The notes beneath the pieces are model-generated. The model was given only the letters and a program-made list of their open reading frames with translations, did no database searches and had not been told where the DNA came from. A stretch of 64,000 nt of DNA from Gnomoniopsis sp. IMI 355080 (lineage: Eukaryota; Ascomycota; Sordariomycetes; Diaporthales; Gnomoniaceae), in NCBI GenBank assembly GCA_027946555.1, contig JAPEVC010000038.1, positions 124,001-188,000 of the forward strand. Reading direction: 5' to 3'. Shown here piece by piece: positions 1 through 10,913 of this stretch. How positions within the stretch are numbered: the first letter of the stretch is position 1; every line of letters starts with the position of its first letter. The translations under genes and the position numbers were made by a program.

Positions 1-739
1 TGTTAGCAGGAGCCAGACTCGCCGGGATGGCGCTGGACGAGGCGGAAGTTAGCGGTGGTGGAAGGTCTGTTAGTGCAGCAGGTGCGGCGGGTGCAGGCGC
101 GGGCACGGGTAAAGTGGGAACTTCGTCGCTGTTGTCGAGGACCTCCTGCTGCTGCTGCTGCTGCATGTTACTGTCGTCCACGTTGCTGGGTAGCGATGCA
201 AGGTCGGCAGACAGCTCGTTTGGATTTTCGTGTTCTTCTTTTCCGGGAGCTGGACTGGACGTCGACTGGCCAGATTGGATAGCCTCGCTGTCTGTGGGGG
301 CCAGAGCTCCAAGAGCATCATTATTATGGGCGGCCTCATTTAAGGGCGCCACTTGAGGCGATGGTTGTGCATGTGGTTGTGCATCACTCCCTGTCTGTGC
401 TACCACCACGGGCACTTTGCCTGCCTGTGGATCGTCCGCCGAGAGTGTGAGCGTGGGCGCCCGCGTGAATGAGCCGGTTGCGTCTGCGTCTCCGAGCTGG
501 CCGTCTGCCGAGTCCAGCACCGAGCCACGCGAGCTGCCTATCCGCGACTTTGCTTCGCCATCCGCATCGTGACTGCTAAAGAAACTCTGGCTGAGTGAAC
601 TCGGCCGGAATAGACTGCTGCCATGGCTGCCGGACGACTGTTGGCTTGTCGTTCTGCTGCCCAGCAACGATGGAATGCCGGGGATCGCCGAGTGGCGTCG
701 CCTGAATTTAGCCCGGATCTTTGCTGCCAATTCAGCCAT
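1..739 (-). CDS. Partial Ser/Pro/Gln-rich protein, cut by window edge
   Basis: An open frame on the minus strand runs from an ATG at 739 to base 1 without a stop, so the gene continues to the left of the window. The visible product begins MAELAAKIRAKFRRRHSAIP, a basic amphipathic stretch. It then becomes Ser-rich, followed by Ala/Pro/Thr-rich segments and a run of six glutamines encoded near 139-156. The same frame stays open upstream to a stop near 927 and encodes an acidic stretch (DDNGDDEDDD) with good third-position GC. A pyrimidine-rich AG lies just above base 907, so coding may start in a further exon and 739 may be internal. No catalytic domain is visible and I do not recognise the family. 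The composition suggests an intrinsically disordered protein. Confidence 0.55.
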   Translation of the reverse strand, partial: MAELAAKIRAKFRRRHSAIPGIPSLLGSRTTSQQSSGSHGSSLFRPSSLSQSFFSSHDADGEAKSRIGSSRGSVLDSADGQLGDADATGSFTRAPTLTLSADDPQAGKVPVVVAQTGSDAQPHAQPSPQVAPLNEAAHNNDALGALAPTDSEAIQSGQSTSSPAPGKEEHENPNELSADLASLPSNVDDSNMQQQQQQEVLDNSDEVPTLPVPAPAPAAPAALTDLPPPLTSASSSAIPASLAPAN

Positions 740-2610
740 GCCGGGCGATGTCGACACGCTTGTCCACGGCAAGCATGAGCAGCCTGAGTCGACGATGTCG
801 TCGTCCTCGTCGTCGCCGTTGTCGTCGTTAATGGCCGTCAATGTGTCTCGTTCTTGGTATATGGGGTGCTTGCTAACACAAGAGATGAGAGCGAGAACGA
901 GTGTGAGCTGAAAGTAAATCCCATGGAATGTTTATGCGTGGATCCCTTCCGGATATAAAAGTCCCGTCGTGGCCTCGTGGGTAGTGCGCGTTCCACTCTT
1001 GACCGCGACCCGTCTAATATGACCTTGGATGATTGAATAGAAGAAAATTAAAGCTAGAATTAATGACCGAGAAGTAACGGACAGTCTCAAAGGTCCAGAC
1101 AAGAGCGACTACGAGAGTGAGGGGTGCAAACCTAGGTCAAGCAAGCTATGAGGCTGCATGGCCTGATTCGAACCATACCTATACTTAACCATATAGATGT
1201 TGTGTAGCCCATGCCAGCGGCTTGACCTGCTAGGTAATTGGGCTTCGGTAAGCCATAGAATCTAACTTTTAGTGACAGCATAACGTCGTGGCAAACGCAA
1301 CTGTCGGGAGATGCGCGATGGCAGGATGGGTACGACGGGCACTAAGATGCCCACGCGAACCATTGGGAGTCCATTCCGTTTCTAGCGGGGTCCGCGACAG
1401 GGGCTTTAGGGCCTAGCCTTCCTTGGTTTGAGGTGCTGGCAGGGCTGCCATGGGCCCTTTAACCTCAATTTCCCGCAACGATCGAGATGGCCTGGATGGT
1501 CCCTCTCGCAACGACAGGATCCATCCTGTACTTCGGCAACAGACGACCCACCCTCAAATTGTTCAATAGGTTCCTTTATTGATGAATTTTCACTTCAAGT
1601 CGTACGCATGCGTGGCCCGCAAATCAAAGCCTCGGCACAACTCATCTTCCTCCTGAAAAGGACGTGTTGCAATCTCGGGCTACATTGATAGCTCTCGAGA
1701 TCGTAACGACCTAATGGAATTCGAGCAGGAAGACCAAGGCACAATGGGACTCAGAGGAAGTAACGCACAAAATAACTGAGCCTTCGCCAATACCTGGACA
1801 TATGCGGAGCAGCAGCGCATGTATTTTGGGTGGCCGGTGTGGAAACGTTGATGCCCAAAAGTGAGGCGTACAACCCAGCTCGTCCTATGGATGCCGGAAC
1901 CCATCGCTAGTCGCCCTATGCGTTTTTTTACTCGATAAGTAGTTCCAGGAAGAAGGCCCTCCAAAACCAGACAAACCAACACTGATGGAGTGCAGAAATG
2001 TGTATTCAGCAATTCCCTGTGTCCGAGTGGCAAACTCCACACTGGCCAACCTGGCTTATCCTAAAGGATACTACTGCAATGCGGACCCAAGTCTCTGAGA
2101 ATTTGTAAAAAGACTGTGAATCTGGTGTGGTCGTTCAGCGAGAATCTCTGTTAGGGATGATCTTTGTCGCCTCCTCACTGGGATGTCGTGAGATAGGTTA
2201 TTGGTGTTGAGACCGGGCAAGAGCTCGAGTGTCGAATTGGATACTCTCGTCACCAAGAAACTACTCAAGTATCGGTAAGGAAGAGCTCAAGTTCGCCTTC
2301 ATAATGGATTTCATCTTACCAGGACGAGAACAAGGTGGGCACGAGTAAGCAAATTCATGTTTCATTTTCCCTGCCCGTAGTATCATCTATACAAGTCTGC
2401 GTCATCGTCATCAGCTGGTCTAAATACCATTACTCACGGAACGTGTATGCGAAACAAATTCCTTGCTGATACCTTCTCTTGCAATTGCCACCTTACAAGG
2501 CGATAAAATCTTGACAGCAATGTTTGCACACAAAGAAGCAAGTTTGCGTCCCACTGGACAATGTAAAGTTTCCTCTCCTTCCAAAGCTGAAGGCCAGACC
2601 TCTGTCAGAT
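740..2610. other. Intergenic, no supported gene
   Basis: About 1.9 kb between two minus-strand genes. The short ORFs here (up to 120 codons on the minus strand at 1680-2042) show no recognisable motif and no consistent splice joins. The part next to 907 may hold an upstream exon of the first gene. A tRNA-like A-box match near 970-985 has no partner B-box. I see nothing else of note. Confidence 0.5.
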
Positions 2611-4280
2611 TCAGGCAGCCATGATACTTCTGCCTCCGTCATTGGTGACTCGCTTGCGGACCCTGATCTTCAACACGCCATCGCTCAACTTAACCACTTG
2701 AGCATTTCCATCAGGACGCAATATGGCACTGGGCGCGAACAGTAGAGCTTCGCCGACACGCAGCTGGACAATCTGGGCGAACAGGCTTCTTGCGTGGTCT
2801 GCGCCCAGACCGCTTCCATTGGTCGCCTGTACGGTGCCTGAGACCTCGGAGACACCCGCCAGATGCTTCTGCAAGGCACGCAGCCACTCGGGTGAGGTGA
2901 AGCGGTGGACGATGGTAACCGAGCACAGGTCCAAGAGCTTGGGCGAGATTGTCGGTTCCTGCGTGGAGATGATGATACGCGCCGCGAGATGGCGCTGGAG
3001 ACGGATGGTGGCGAGCAGATTCTCGGTCAGGGCGGAGGACTCGCCGCTCTCGTTCATGTACTTGTGAGCCTCATCTAGCGCGACCACGCGGCCGATCTCT
3101 TTGTTCTGCTCGAGGAATAGGGACAGACAGATGTTGAACAACTGGCAGGCACCCTCGGGAGTCACGCACGGGCAGGACAGGTCCACAACGGTAAGTTGAC
3201 CGGATCGAGGTGTCCAGTCATTGCCAGTCTGTCGGTCCCTTGCCATGAAGGACTCGAGGTTGTCGAGACGCTGGTCGAGAGGCACTCGCTGGTGGTCGGT
3301 GAGGTCTTCCTGGTTCAGCATCTGGCGGAACGCTCGGTAGTTAAATTGGGCACCAGGAGTTTTCTGCTGCTTGATGCGCAGCTCTCTGAGGATGCGGTTG
3401 ACAACGTGCATATACAGCGGCGCCGAGCCGCCGACTTTGACACTCATCAAATCCACCATGCGTTTGGTGTTCAAATCCTGCTCACGAATACGCAGGGGCT
3501 CGACATTGATGTTCATGCCCGCGTAGGTCCTTGTCATCGAACCGACATTTGTGGGGGCGCACAAGACGCGAACTTTGACGTTGCGATTGGAGGCAAGATG
3601 GGCGGCCTCGCAAGCAGTGCCCACATCGTCAGAGGTGAAGGTGTCGTAATGGAAGACAATGCCTGTCAACGGACGAGGCACTCGTTGGCTTCGGACTTGA
3701 ACAAGCAGTTCTCGAGAAGGCAAGACAGAGTGTGGCTCTTGCCGGAGCCTTGACTACCACAGACGAAGGTACTGGATGGTGCAGCAACATTGTAATAGAG
3801 CATCTCCTCGGATTGACTGGGAAGATGAGCGTCACCGGCGATCAGGCCGTACTGCGAGAACAGTGTAGCGCCACCCTCCTCAGCAGCCTTACGAACCGTC
3901 TCCGTGAAGATGGGCGCGGTTTGAATCTCGCTGACGACGTCTTGCATGTAGGTGTTGGACCGCTCGAGGAGGGCTCGGCGTGCAGTCAAGACATTTGTGA
4001 GATTGGCTGAACCATTGGTGTTGCCGCTGGTAAAGCTAGTGTTGACTGGACTATTCGTTTGGCCATTGGCGAGTCCATTGCTGATAGGGCTATTATTCTG
4101 ACCGTTCGTGAATCGCCCATTGACCATCCTATTGGCAAAGCCACTCGCTGGCTGAGGGGTACCGAAGCCTTGAATTTGATTTGTGTCAGAAACGGGCGAT
4201 ATTGAATCATACGCAGCAAGAAATTTGAAAGCTCAAGGTCGGACCACCGGTCGATGATTGGTAGCCCACTCACCACTCAT
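2611..4280 (-). CDS. HerA-like P-loop NTPase with internal frameshift
   Basis: This fungal P-loop ATPase is encoded in two overlapping frames. The upstream frame (to about 3666) has an Asn/Gly/Ser-rich N-terminus and ends with the Walker A motif GSQGSGKSHT. The downstream frame (from about 3720) continues with PLTGIVFHYD, a segment that normally follows Walker A after about 15 residues. It then carries the Walker B-like VVALDEAHKYM and a sensor-like IIISTQEPT. No intron fits between the two frames, so one base appears to be missing around 3685-3725. The proposed start uses a 7-nt first exon at 4274-4280 and an unusually short 42-nt intron (4232-4273), giving MSAFKFLAAYDS and about 540 residues if the frame were continuous. 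The conservative start is the ATG at 4127. The fold resembles HerA/FtsK-type ATPases and the substrate is unknown. It may be a pseudogene or contain a sequence error. Confidence 0.7.
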
Positions 4281-5381
4281 ATTTTCAAGCTTTGATGTCT
4301 CGAGAATTCTGTTGATGGTATTCTCCGGTTTGCGCGCTCTGTTGATATGAAAGACGCATGCGTAACGCCAGTCTTTGCCTCGCGAAAAGTGTCAAGGAGT
4401 CAAGACACTAGATGAGTGGAGTCCTGCTTCGAAATCGACTGAGACGCGTAAACGCAGGAAAGGGATAGAAGGGCCTTGAAAAAAAGCTTGGAAGGCTATC
4501 AGGATGTCGTCAGATGCAGAAGTGTTTGTGAGGAAGAAAGTGACTCCGTTTGAACAAGGCAGAATAGTAGGAAGCCGACTGCGAGACATTCAGGGATCAA
4601 CATCCAAGCTTTTTGAGGGAGTCCAGCCCGAACACACGTTGTGATGACAACCTAGTGAGTCCTGTGTAAAATCAGACTACCAAACATAGAATGCTGGCCT
4701 CCTGTCTCTGCCTGTTGCAAACTATCATTGTCCATTGTTCAAAGTCATCCTCTGCCCACCTAACTCTACCACCCCTTCTCTGTCTTATTGCAATTCACAG
4801 GTGCAGAATGCAAATAGGACGGGACCAGAGAAGCATATCAAGAGCCACTAGGAACTTCTCTTTACCCACACAGCCCCATGATTCTTTGAAATCATACTAT
4901 CACCATTCAATGCATCCATTGTCTTCAGAGTACTGTGCACTGGATATTAATAGATAATAGAGGAAAGATGACCTTCGGGCCGAGCCGCATTTGTGCCCCC
5001 ACGGCGGGCCGCTCTTGGCACAGAGCTAAAATTGACGACGACATCAAATTGCCACAGGTCTAGTCACTTTTGCGCTCGAGAGAGGCCCTCGAATCTCATC
5101 AAACGAGCCGCATCTTCACACCAAAGAAGGTCGCTATACCCTGAACCCTTGTTTACAGCAAGAAGAACTTGACGTGCTGACGGCGCACTATACCGAAGGG
5201 CCAGGACTGCAAGGAAACCTCGCCACCGCGAGAGACGCCCACGCTGCAGGCCCATTTGCTGATCAATCTGCACGATTCGCTCTTCTCCTTCTGGCACGAA
5301 CTGAATCGGCCGCTCAGATAACCTGCGCGTTCAAGCATAACAGCTTCAGACCTGGGGTGAGGTCTTGAACGCAGTCTCATT
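4281..5381. other. Divergent promoter region
   Basis: About 1.1 kb between the divergently transcribed NTPase and CCDC97 genes. Only short, low-quality ORFs are present. No repeat or RNA gene was recognised. Confidence 0.5.
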
Positions 5382-6189
5382 ATGGACGGCCTCAAAGGAA
5401 TAAACTCGAATTCGCCCCCCAGCACGCCGAACTCCTTCTCCAGACCACGGCCAAGACCACCGAGGTCGCCATCACAGGCTGCAAGAATTCGAGTTCAAAA
5501 CAGACGGCGGGAGTATTTAGAGAGGAACCCCAAGTATTTCACTTCATCTGAGCAGGAATTCGCAGGTAAGCTGTCACTTTTTGGCCCTCACGTCACATAT
5601 GAAGGCGAATTCCCGTGGCTAATTTCACGTAGATCCCGACCTCTACGACAAGTTCGTCCGGAAATTTCAGACCCCCGCAGAGCGCGAGGCGGAAGGGCGC
5701 TCAAGAGGCTGGGGCAAGACATTGGAGTCATCCCTCATGCGCGGCGAGGCCAGACTGGAGAGAATCGCGTCCTCGTACACCGGTGACGGGGTACCTCCTT
5801 CGAATTCCTCTAGCAGGACTTCTAAAGGTGGAGCGAGAGATACCCTCAATTTCAGCATTGACTCACATCTCGTGGATGAGATTCCAGACACGAAAGAGGA
5901 AGCTCGAGCTGCTTGGGATGAGTTCTTGCGTGAGCGATTTGTGAGAGGAGGGGATGAGGATTTCGACTATATCAAAGTCGACGGAGATGAGGATCTGGAC
6001 TCGCTGGAGCATATGGATAGGGAGGAGGCTTACTTTGACGAGGAAGAGCCCGAGTGGGCGGATGATAGTGCGGAAGATGATGAAGATGAAAGTGAGGTGC
6101 CTGGCGAGACAGACCGTGCATCAGGGGACCGTTCAAGGCCGAGGAGAGAAAGGGTGTTGCTGGGCCAGACAGGAATTCAGGACTACTGA
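5382..6189 (+). CDS. CCDC97-domain protein (DUF2052)
   Basis: Two exons, 5382-5565 and 5633-6189, flank a 67-nt intron with GTAAGC at the donor and CGTAG at the acceptor. They give a 246-residue protein. The N-terminus is Pro/Arg/Ser-rich. The join then produces the hallmark block RRREYLERNPKYF, EFADPDLYDKFVRKFQT, and a following Gly/Trp region ending LESSLMRGEARL. This block is typical of the coiled-coil domain-containing protein 97 family. The C-terminal half is very acidic (DEDFDY, DEEEPEWADDSAEDDEDESE) and ends with a basic RPRRERV patch. The human homologue has been linked to the SF3B spliceosomal complex; a similar role here is inference. The frame is intact. Confidence 0.85.
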
Positions 6190-6991
6190 TGTTAGATGCT
6201 GCTCGGAGACACTTGATGAGACTTGTTTCTTGACAAAAGCTTCTGGTGAGGAAGCGTTTCCTACAGCTGCCTGACGGGTGAACTCTGTCATGAGCATGGT
6301 TCTGCCCCAACGCTCAGAGACCGGGATTGGCAGGTATTCAAGCATGGCAACGGCACAACATCACCACCACTCTGGCCGATCCGGGCCTGCCCCATAATAT
6401 TGCCACCCGTGACCTGACATCAGACTCTCCACAGCAGCGCCAAGATCATTCTCGCTGAGGCTATCAACTCGATCACTGCGGCGTAAGTACCGCGGCCACC
6501 GAGCTTGTCAATTGGGCTGGTAAGAGGACCGACCTATGATCGCCATTTGGAAGTAACTCTGTGGACTGGTGTTATTTCTGAGGCAAATCTGGTATACTGC
6601 TGTGTTTGTTCACCTCAGAGAGGTGAAATCTAGACTTGACAGATGTGAGATATATACGCCTTTTGGTCAAATGAATCCTGTCTGTGCGGCTGACAAGGCG
6701 AGCTACTAGAAGTGGGCTGGATCGTACCAAGTTTTTGGAAAGTGCATGAAGCGCGAGCTGCAAGTTAAGATGGAGATGAGTTGCGTGCAACAACTTCTTT
6801 GGGCAGCATTTCAAATGCAAAATGCTCACTGAGAAGCTCAGGACCTTGAATCAACTAAATATTGCGCTCTTAGGCTTTCTTATCAACTTAAAAACACCTT
6901 TCAGATACCTAGGTGTGTTGTCTCAGGAATTTTAAACAGCATTTTCACACTTTCATCCGCCATACCAATTTGAACATCGCGAGAGGAATCT

Positions 6992-7140
6992 GATTTATTT
7001 ATTTTACCACACATGGATACATCGAGTGGAAGTGATTTCTCAATGAGTTTTATTTGGAAGTGAATCGACTGTAACGACTACCAACCCAGATAGTAGAATC
7101 TATCAGGCGTCTTAGTCAGACGCCTTCCCGCTGCGCCCTC
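6992..7140 (-). mobile_element. Probable tRNA-derived SINE with 6-bp target duplication
   Basis: On the minus strand the segment starts with an A-box-like sequence (GGGCGCAGCGGGAAGG). It continues with a perfect 7-bp hairpin at the anticodon-arm position (AGGCGTC/GACGCCT), then a 5-bp hairpin (GATAG/CTATC) where a class II tRNA has its variable arm, then a degenerate B-box-like GGGTTGGTAGTCG. It ends about 150 bp later in an A-rich TAAA-type tail. The hexamer AGATTC flanks both ends (7141-7146 and 6986-6991), consistent with a short target-site duplication. The loop lacks U33 and the B-box is poor, so it is not a working tRNA gene. This reading is mine and needs a multi-copy test. Confidence 0.45.
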
Positions 7141-7478
7141 GAATCTTCTCACTTAACTATGGGCTATGCCAAACGACCTGACACTCCAATCCGATCCTAC
7201 TTCATTTTAAAAATATCCTCATGAGGCTTACACCACTCGAAAATCTTGTCGGTTGTAATCGTAGGGAGCAGCGCTTTTGAATCGTTTCTAATCTATCCGG
7301 AGTTCGGAACCTCAGCGTCGAAGACTTTGGGGTCACATAGTACAATATAGTCGGTGTCCACTCCTTTGTAGAGGTGTATGATTTGGAATCAGGGGTCCGG
7401 TCTCTGGTAGATATCTCAAACATGATAAGGAGGTGAGTATTTATCGCGTTGGGTGCAGCCCTGGCCGCTGCACTGCCA

Positions 7479-7532
7479 AGTACCTAGGTAAGTAGGTCCC
7501 TAAGTACTTAGGTACCTAGGTAGGTATTTACT
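7479..7532. repeat. TACCTAGGTA-type palindromic microsatellite
   Basis: An imperfect array of TACCTAGG, AAGTAGG and TACTTAGG units, many of them self-complementary. Shorter pieces of the same motif recur in other intergenic parts of the window (near 13410, 20000, 21190 and 26815). Such arrays are common in filamentous ascomycete intergenic DNA and their function is unknown. Confidence 0.6.
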
Positions 7533-7786
7533 TGATACCGACCGACCACATGGTCCGAGCTGTTACTGCGTGATTATTCTATTGGTCCAACGCGCTTTGG
7601 AACCTGCATAAGCTAATGTGCAGCAGCATACAAAACAATCATGTCAGCAAACAGAGCTCACCCCTGAGCAGGGCCTGCCTCAGCTTCCGCGCCGCTTCCC
7701 CTCTTTTTCAGATATTGACAACTGACTGCCCTTCCAAGTAACAAAGTCAGAAAGAAAAGCTAGGTAACAGTGCAGAGTTTAGCATC

Positions 7787-10700
7787 ATGGATCCGGTGTC
7801 TGCAATCGGTCTTGCCTCCTCAATCGTCGCATTCATCGACTTCTCGTTGGAACTCGTGGCTGGAGCGTGGGAGATCTATCGCTCTCCAGACGGCACCTCT
7901 AACGAATATGCCCGGCTAGAGGACGTTATAGGAGATTTGCAGTCACTCACAGATTCTCTACAGGCGAAAGTCCCGGTCAACACGACTCACGAGAAGAACA
8001 TCAAGACTCTCGCTCAAGATTGTCAAGAAGACTCGCAAACACTCTTGGATTTGCTGTCCCAACTTCGAATAGATGGTAAGAGAAGGACAATATGGAGTAG
8101 CTTGAATGCAAAATGGAAAAGCATCTTGAAAAAGGATGAGGTATCGCAGTTGAAGGCTCGGCTTCAAGAATATCGGGCAGAGATACAGCTCCACATGACT
8201 TTGATGATCCAGTAAGACTAGGCGTTCGTTCATTTGTTCAATTCGACAGATATAGGACTTACTAAATTCCAACGAAATCTGTAGGGATGGACAGTCAACT
8301 TTTGGAATCCAATTGAAGAACATGGAAGATGACTGCCGCAGACTAAACATCGACATACCGAGACAGCTTCATGAACTCCGCGATGATTTGTTAAGGTCAA
8401 TAAAAGACTCAGCATTCCCACAGTTACAAGAGTCTCCTTCAGAAGGCCACTCTATATCAGACATCAAGCAGCAGCTCCGAGACATAAATTCTCTATTCAT
8501 ATCAATGCCGCTCCAACACCGCGTTTTACAACAGCTGATCACCGATGATATGGAGTCACGACGACAACAGATACTCCATGCCAATCCTGACACTTGTCGC
8601 TGGATTCTTGAAGATGGTCCCTGTCCAGGCTCTCAATACTCAGAAAGTTCCTCAGGCTCCGGCTTCTACATATGGTCACGGGAGGATAGACTTGTAAACA
8701 AGCACCTTCTGGAATGGAACATTGAGTCGAACCACCGGCGCGAAATCCGGAACGACTTCATTCGCTGGCTTGCAACCGGTCAAGACGTTATCCATATATC
8801 AGGGAACGCCGGATCAGGAAAGTCGACTCTGCTGAAGTTCATTGGGCAACATGAGAGAACAAGAAGAGAGCTTCTCGGTTGGGCCGGAAGAAAGCAGCTT
8901 GTCTTCGGGCAGTTCTACTTCTGGGCAGCTGGCTCAGCGTCGCAGCGGACACTGCCAGGCCTATATAGGTCTCTGCTATTTCAGACTCTGAGTCAGTGTC
9001 CGGATCTGATTGAGAAGGTATTTCCGCATCAGGTGGCTCGAATGAGAAGCTCGGAGTCTCAAGCCCACCTTGCTGTTGAGAGATTACAAGGTTTCCACGA
9101 CGCGCAGGTTCGAGACGCATTCGGACTGCTTCTTCAACAGACGCAGCATACCCATCATAGAATATGCTTCCTTATTGATGGGTTAGATGAACTCGAAGGC
9201 ACGCGCCTGGACCATGAGGACCTGGCGATAAGGCTGAGGGCCTGGGCCGCTGAAGACAATATCAAATTACTGGTCAGCTCTCGGCCTTGGCCAGAATTCC
9301 TCGATGTTTTCAAAGAAAACGCAACAATCCACTTGCATACACTCAATCGCTTCGACATCAAGACGTACTGTCTTCGCAGGTTGAAGGAAGACCGAGAGGT
9401 TCGTCGTCTAGACAATAATCAGGTCACGCTCGAGCTTAAAGACGTCGTGGAAACTATTATCGATCAGTCGCAGGGCATATTTCTCTGGGCGCATCTCGTC
9501 CTGGGCGCCATTTTACAGGGACTACGCCAAAGTGATTCAATCACCACGCTCAAGGCAAAAGTCGGAGAGTACCCCATGGATCTTGATTCTCTGTACAACA
9601 AACTACGAGAGCCGATTCAAAAGAGTGTTGTTGACAGAACCACATCAAATCGCATACTGCTTTTAGCAGCAAAAATGCCGAATAAATTCCGGCTCACGGC
9701 TGTGGCGATTTCATGGATCCTTGACGATGGAAAAGTCGGATTGCTTGACCCTGAATTTCCCAGAGATGACCAAATTCGACCGTACTCTGAGATTGAAATC
9801 GCCCAGAGGCTTGATCGCGTCACCAAACAAATGAATGGATTAACACGGGGTCTGCTCGAAATAACCCAGGACCGCAAGTTGGAGGGCGATTATGAGCGGC
9901 ATTATCCTCTGAACGCCTCCTTCAGTTTGAAGGTGGTCCAATTTTCCCATAGGTCAGCTCGAGACTATTTAGTTCTTGACGAAACAAGGTACCAAGGGAT
10001 ATGTGCGTCATGGCCAGATTTCGACGACACGGATGTATACGGTCGAGTCCACCTTGCACAACTGTTGTACGGCGGGAAGGTTGAGAACCTGGAATTCTTT
10101 ACAGCGTATCCTTATCTTGATACGCGGTATCACCCATACTGCCGCAATTTTTCCACAGAGACCATCCAGAAATTTGAGGCCCCGATACAAGCATCTGAAA
10201 ATACTGGAACATCGTTCCTGCAATGGTGTGCGTGGTGTGGGTTAGACACATTCGTGCGCTCGCAAATATTCAAACCTCACGGAAATATTCATTCATCGGG
10301 CTCGAGTATGCTGTTGACCATCTGTTACCGATTGGAGGTGTTTGGAGCGCCTTTCCTGCTGCAGCTCCTAGAATGTGGTATTGGATTAGATGTCATGGTC
10401 CGGGTTTGGACCAAACCCCTGCAAACAGAGTCTTGTTACCTGCCAGCTTGGGTCGGAGTTTTTATTAAAATCATGAGAGATTTCATATTTGAAGACGACA
10501 TGTATGGGCGGCAGCCCCGTCATGGAACTTATATTGCAGTCCTTCGATACCTTCACAAGTACAGTGAACAGGTAGGTCAGCGCCTATCATTTACGTTCAT
10601 AAAACCGGATGGATTGCGACTTCGAAGGAGAGAGTTCAGCACTGCAGATATTGTGGAATCGTTTGAACAAGTGGATGTGAGGAAGGCTGCGGCTTACAAT

Positions 10701-10913
10701 GAAGCATTTGGGTTTGAGTCAACATACGATGCAGGGGCTGGGAATGACCTGTCAGGGGGAAAGAGTCAGCAAACACTTGAAGTATGCATACAAGAGGCTT
10801 CCGATCCAGATGGCAGACAAGTGCTCTGGTCGGAAATGAACATCATTGGTCTGCATTTGAACTCAATCCATCTCGAAATGAGCTCCAATCGACCGAGGTT
10901 CAGTATGTTCTAG
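7787..10913 (+). CDS. STAND (NLR-like) protein with N-terminal Helo-like domain and NACHT
   Basis: Two exons, 7787-8211 and 8285-10913, flank a 73-nt intron (donor GTAAGA, acceptor TGTAG) and give about 1,017 residues. The N-terminus (MDPVSAIGLASSIVAFIDF) matches the Helo-like N-terminal domain of fungal STAND proteins, which in relatives triggers membrane-directed cell death or interaction. A NACHT-type NTPase follows, with Walker A GNAGSGKST at about residues 315-323 and Walker B CFLIDGLDELEG at about 434-445. A winged-helix-like region then leads into a C-terminal part of about 350 residues without recognisable ankyrin, TPR or WD40 repeats. These proteins act in non-self recognition and incompatibility. 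The sensor here is either divergent or absent. The frame is intact throughout. Confidence 0.88.

Larger units (their letters stand above)
6190..7786. other. Intergenic with SINE-like element and TACCTAGGTA repeat
   Basis: About 1.6 kb with no supported gene. It contains the SINE-like element at 6992-7140 and the TACCTAGG-type repeat at 7479-7532, both listed separately. The ORF at 7202-7423 (minus) has no recognisable content. The 3' part is the promoter and 5' UTR of the STAND gene. Confidence 0.5.

Noticed and set aside
960..1020. tRNA-like stretch with an A-box-like GTGGCCTCGTGGGTAGTG
   Set aside because: No B-box, no consistent cloverleaf and no acceptor-stem pairing downstream.
1155..1175. 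B-box-like GGTTCGAATCAGG on the minus strand
   Set aside because: The bases around it do not form a T-arm stem and no A-box lies at the right distance.
1680..2042. 120-codon minus-strand ORF
   Set aside because: No motif, unusual Cys/Arg/Leu-rich composition, no splice partners; most likely chance.
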